Below, piece after piece: positions 62,022 to 64,000 of a stretch of 64,000 nucleotides of DNA. Position 1 is the stretch's first letter. The number at the start of each line of letters is the position of its first letter. Source of the stretch: JAWLFI01 sp964626595 (GTDB lineage: Bacteria > Bacteroidota > Bacteroidia > Chitinophagales > Saprospiraceae); assembly GCA_964626595.1 (NCBI GenBank), contig CAZVFU010000001.1, forward strand, positions 1-64,000, given 5' to 3'. The position numbers were made by a program, and so were the translations under genes. The notes under the pieces were generated by a model that saw only the letters and a list, made by a program, of their open reading frames with translations, was not told where the DNA came from and did not search any database.

Positions 62022-63090
62022 TGGTGGAGGTACAGGTGGACATATTTTCCCGGCCATAGCTATTGCATCTGGCCTGAAGGAGAAATATCCGCAAATTGAT
62101 ATTCACTTTGTTGGAGCAAGAGGGAAAATGGAAATGGAGAAGGTGCCCAGAGCAGGTTTTGAAATAACAGGTTTGCCGATCAGGGGATTACAACGCCGAT
62201 GGACGTGGAAAAACCTTAGCGTTCCCTTCAGGTTAGTTTATAGCCTTTGGATGTGCTACCGATTAATCAAAAAACATCAGCCGCAATTGGTCATTGGGGT
62301 TGGAGGCTATGCAAGTGCACCTTTAATGTGGATGGCTTCAAAAATGAATACGCCTATTGTCATACAGGAGCAAAACTCATTTCCTGGCTTGACGAATCGC
62401 TGGTTGGCTAAATCAGCTCAAAAAATATTTGTAGCCTTTCCGAACATGGAAAAGTATTTTCCGGCAGATCGAATTATTATGTCGGGAAATCCTATTCGGA
62501 TAGAGCTTAAAGAATCTCAGTCGGGAAAGCAGGAATCATTGCGCTTTTTTGACTTGGGTCTCAATTCAACGCTTTTGATATTTGGAGGAAGCTTAGGAGC
62601 TAAAACGCTAAATGAAGCCGTAATGGCATCGGCTCCTGTGCTTCGCCAATATCCTCAGGTTCAACTCCTCTGGCAGTGTGGGAGCGTACATTATGAAAAA
62701 TGCAAAAACTCTGAGGTGGCTCAGCTGCCGCAGGTCAGATTGATGCCCTTTATCCATGAAATGGACAAGGCATATGCAGCATCAGATGTGGTGATCTGCC
62801 GAGCAGGAGCACTCACTATTTCTGAACTCAGTGCGCTGGGGAAGGCAGCAGTATTAATCCCTTCCCCTCATGTGGCAGCTGATCATCAAACGAAAAATGC
62901 TCAAACGCTAACAGCTGAAAACGCCGCCATCCTCATTTCGGATAAAGAGGGTGGAGAAGCTGTTCGAAAGGCAATTGAACTATTGCAGCAGCCGGAGGAG
63001 ATTGTGGAGTTAGAGCAAAACATTGCTCGATTTGGCCGCAAAGATGCGGTAGAAAATATCATTCGTGAACTCGAAAACTGGATTGTATGA
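62005..63090 (+). CDS. murG: UDP-GlcNAc transferase MurG
   Basis: About 361 residues. A GT-B enzyme adding GlcNAc to lipid I to form lipid II on the cytoplasmic membrane face. Motifs: VMISGGGTGGHIFPAIA, VIGVGGYASAPLMW, QEQNSFPGLTNRWLAK, GGSLGAKTLNEAV and VVICRAGALTISELSALGKAAVLIPSPHVAADHQTKNA. It overlaps the ftsW 3' end; an upstream ATG (61996) adds three residues. The usual neighbour murC is absent. Confidence 0.95.
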   Translation: MKVMISGGGTGGHIFPAIAIASGLKEKYPQIDIHFVGARGKMEMEKVPRAGFEITGLPIRGLQRRWTWKNLSVPFRLVYSLWMCYRLIKKHQPQLVIGVGGYASAPLMWMASKMNTPIVIQEQNSFPGLTNRWLAKSAQKIFVAFPNMEKYFPADRIIMSGNPIRIELKESQSGKQESLRFFDLGLNSTLLIFGGSLGAKTLNEAVMASAPVLRQYPQVQLLWQCGSVHYEKCKNSEVAQLPQVRLMPFIHEMDKAYAASDVVICRAGALTISELSALGKAAVLIPSPHVAADHQTKNAQTLTAENAAILISDKEGGEAVRKAIELLQQPEEIVELEQNIARFGRKDAVENIIRELENWIV

Positions 63091-63851
63091 AAAGCTGGAA
63101 GTTGTCAAATAAATACGCCGCTCTCTTAATGGGGCTTTCCATTTTGCTTTTGGGCATTTTGTTAATGTCAACACAGAGTTACAAGCAGGATATGCCAGTC
63201 AGTGCTGTGAATGTGCATATTGAGCCTTTGCCTACCGGAGGAAATATGCTGGATGGGGAATCTGTTCGCAATCACTTTTTGAATACTCTTGGATTTTCAC
63301 CAACAGATATTCCAATGAAAATGCTTTCTATTGCTCAATGGGAAGAAGATCTTTACAAGATGGATTATGTGCGTCGGGCAGATATTTATGTGGATGGAAA
63401 TCGAGAACTTAACATTACAATTCAGCAGCGAAAGCCGATTTTGAGAGCTATTGAAAATGGAAAATCTTTTTTCTTGGACCGAACAGGTTCCTTTTTGCCA
63501 CATTCAACTTCTTATAGTCCGAGAATACCCATTTTGCGGGGCCACTGGCCAAATCAGATGGAAAATGAAAAGTGGAAATCGGAGTTGATCGATGTTATTT
63601 CTTTCTTTGATGAACACGAGTACGAACGCCGACTTATTGATCAAATTTACAGGAATACAGATGGTACTTATACTATGATACCCGTTTTAGGTCATCTGAA
63701 GATCCACTTTGGAAACTGGACCTCAGCGGAAGACAAGTTTACACGTTTACAGCACTTTTTTGATGAAGTCCTACCGGAAAAGGGTTGGACACAGTACGAA
63801 AGTATCGATGTGAGTTATGCAGATCAGGTTATTGCAAAAATGAAAGTTTAA
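63087..63851 (+). CDS. ftsQ: Cell-division protein FtsQ
   Basis: A 254-residue bitopic protein. A short cytoplasmic N-terminus and membrane helix (YAALLMGLSILLLGILLM) precede a POTRA-like region (MDYVRRADIYVDGNRELNITIQQRKPILRA) and a C-terminal beta domain (DRTGSFLPHS, IHFGNWTSAEDKFTRLQHFF). This fits FtsQ, which joins FtsL and FtsB at the septum. The start overlaps the murG stop (ATGA). Confidence 0.9.
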   Translation: MKSWKLSNKYAALLMGLSILLLGILLMSTQSYKQDMPVSAVNVHIEPLPTGGNMLDGESVRNHFLNTLGFSPTDIPMKMLSIAQWEEDLYKMDYVRRADIYVDGNRELNITIQQRKPILRAIENGKSFFLDRTGSFLPHSTSYSPRIPILRGHWPNQMENEKWKSELIDVISFFDEHEYERRLIDQIYRNTDGTYTMIPVLGHLKIHFGNWTSAEDKFTRLQHFFDEVLPEKGWTQYESIDVSYADQVIAKMKV

Positions 63852-63863
63852 AAAAAACTAATT

Positions 63864-64000
63864 ATGAACAGGAATCAACATTTTATGGATGAAGTCGTAG
63901 TGGCTTTGGACATTGGAACCACCAAGATTTGTGCCCTTGCCGGCCGAATGAACGATTTGGGTCAACTCGAAGTTCTCGGGATTGGTAAAGTGGAATCTAC
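63864..64000 (+). CDS. ftsA: Cell-division protein FtsA (5' part, cut by the window end)
   Basis: The first 45 codons are present (ATG at 63864). The protein begins with EVVVALDIGTTKICALAG, the phosphate-1 loop of the actin-like FtsA ATPase that tethers FtsZ to the membrane. It follows ftsQ after 12 bp. The remaining gene, and probably ftsZ, lie beyond the window. Confidence 0.93.
   Translation, partial: MNRNQHFMDEVVVALDIGTTKICALAGRMNDLGQLEVLGIGKVES

Overview
The window is a chromosomal stretch of a member of the Bacteroidota. The evidence is consistent: type IX secretion (T9SS) C-terminal sorting domains on two secreted proteins, the Bacteroidota-type -7 promoter box TAnnTTTG in front of many genes, almost no Shine-Dalgarno sequences, the rpmB-rpmG-DUF4295 ribosomal block, a two-domain signal peptidase I, an HU-CCDC81/SPOR protein, DUF2490 and DUF1573 proteins, and a fused alpha/beta 2-oxoacid dehydrogenase E1. 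The structured GC-rich intergenic repeats and dockerin/cohesin-like secreted proteins hint at a Saprospirales-like organism, but this finer placement is only inference.

Layout. 1-5000: a GC-rich repeat, a large T9SS-exported protein with dockerin- and cohesin-like parts, an HtrA protease and a small TPR protein. 5000-13150: housekeeping genes (etfBA, a DUF151 nuclease-like protein, threonine aldolase, lepA, ftsY, rpmB-rpmG-DUF4295, tRNA-Arg). 13200-23600: a minus-strand run with a secreted subtilase, a BtuF-like binding protein, lepB, an Hpt protein, a sigma-54 response regulator, a MoxR-type AAA+/VWA pair and a membrane coiled-coil protein. 23700-27200: an exonuclease, rpe, rpsP and a conserved-looking helical protein of unknown function. 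27200-35100: an accessory-looking region with small secreted proteins, a GNAT, an erythromycin-esterase-like protein, a seven-bladed propeller lipoprotein, a lipoprotein carbonic anhydrase, an outer-membrane DUF2490 protein, an M50-like protease and a BaiN-like flavoprotein. 35750-42900: a hemL-kinase-regulator operon facing an HU/SPOR-kdsA-flavoprotein-DoxX operon. 43200-49600: a minus-strand set from yaaA and a penicillin-acylase homologue to small membrane proteins, a putative zinc protease and an acyltransferase. 50100-53400: the fused E1 dehydrogenase and a polyprenyl-phosphate mannosyltransferase-like enzyme. 54100-64000: the division and cell wall cluster mraZ-rsmH-ftsL-ftsI-murE-mraY-ftsW-murG-ftsQ-ftsA, which continues past the window.

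Most notable: (1) a family of about seven GC-rich, hairpin-rich intergenic elements with a conserved core and tail but different, still self-complementary hairpin sequences, which suggests a conserved folded element; (2) many exact TAnnTTTG promoters, four of them only 4-5 nt from the start codon, implying leaderless mRNAs; (3) a division and cell wall cluster lacking murD and murC at their usual places, with a long hairpin between murE and mraY and repeated TAGTGGGAA boxes upstream of mraZ; (4) a protein joining an HU-type domain, a membrane segment and a SPOR domain. No CRISPR array, prophage, insertion sequence or rRNA was seen.
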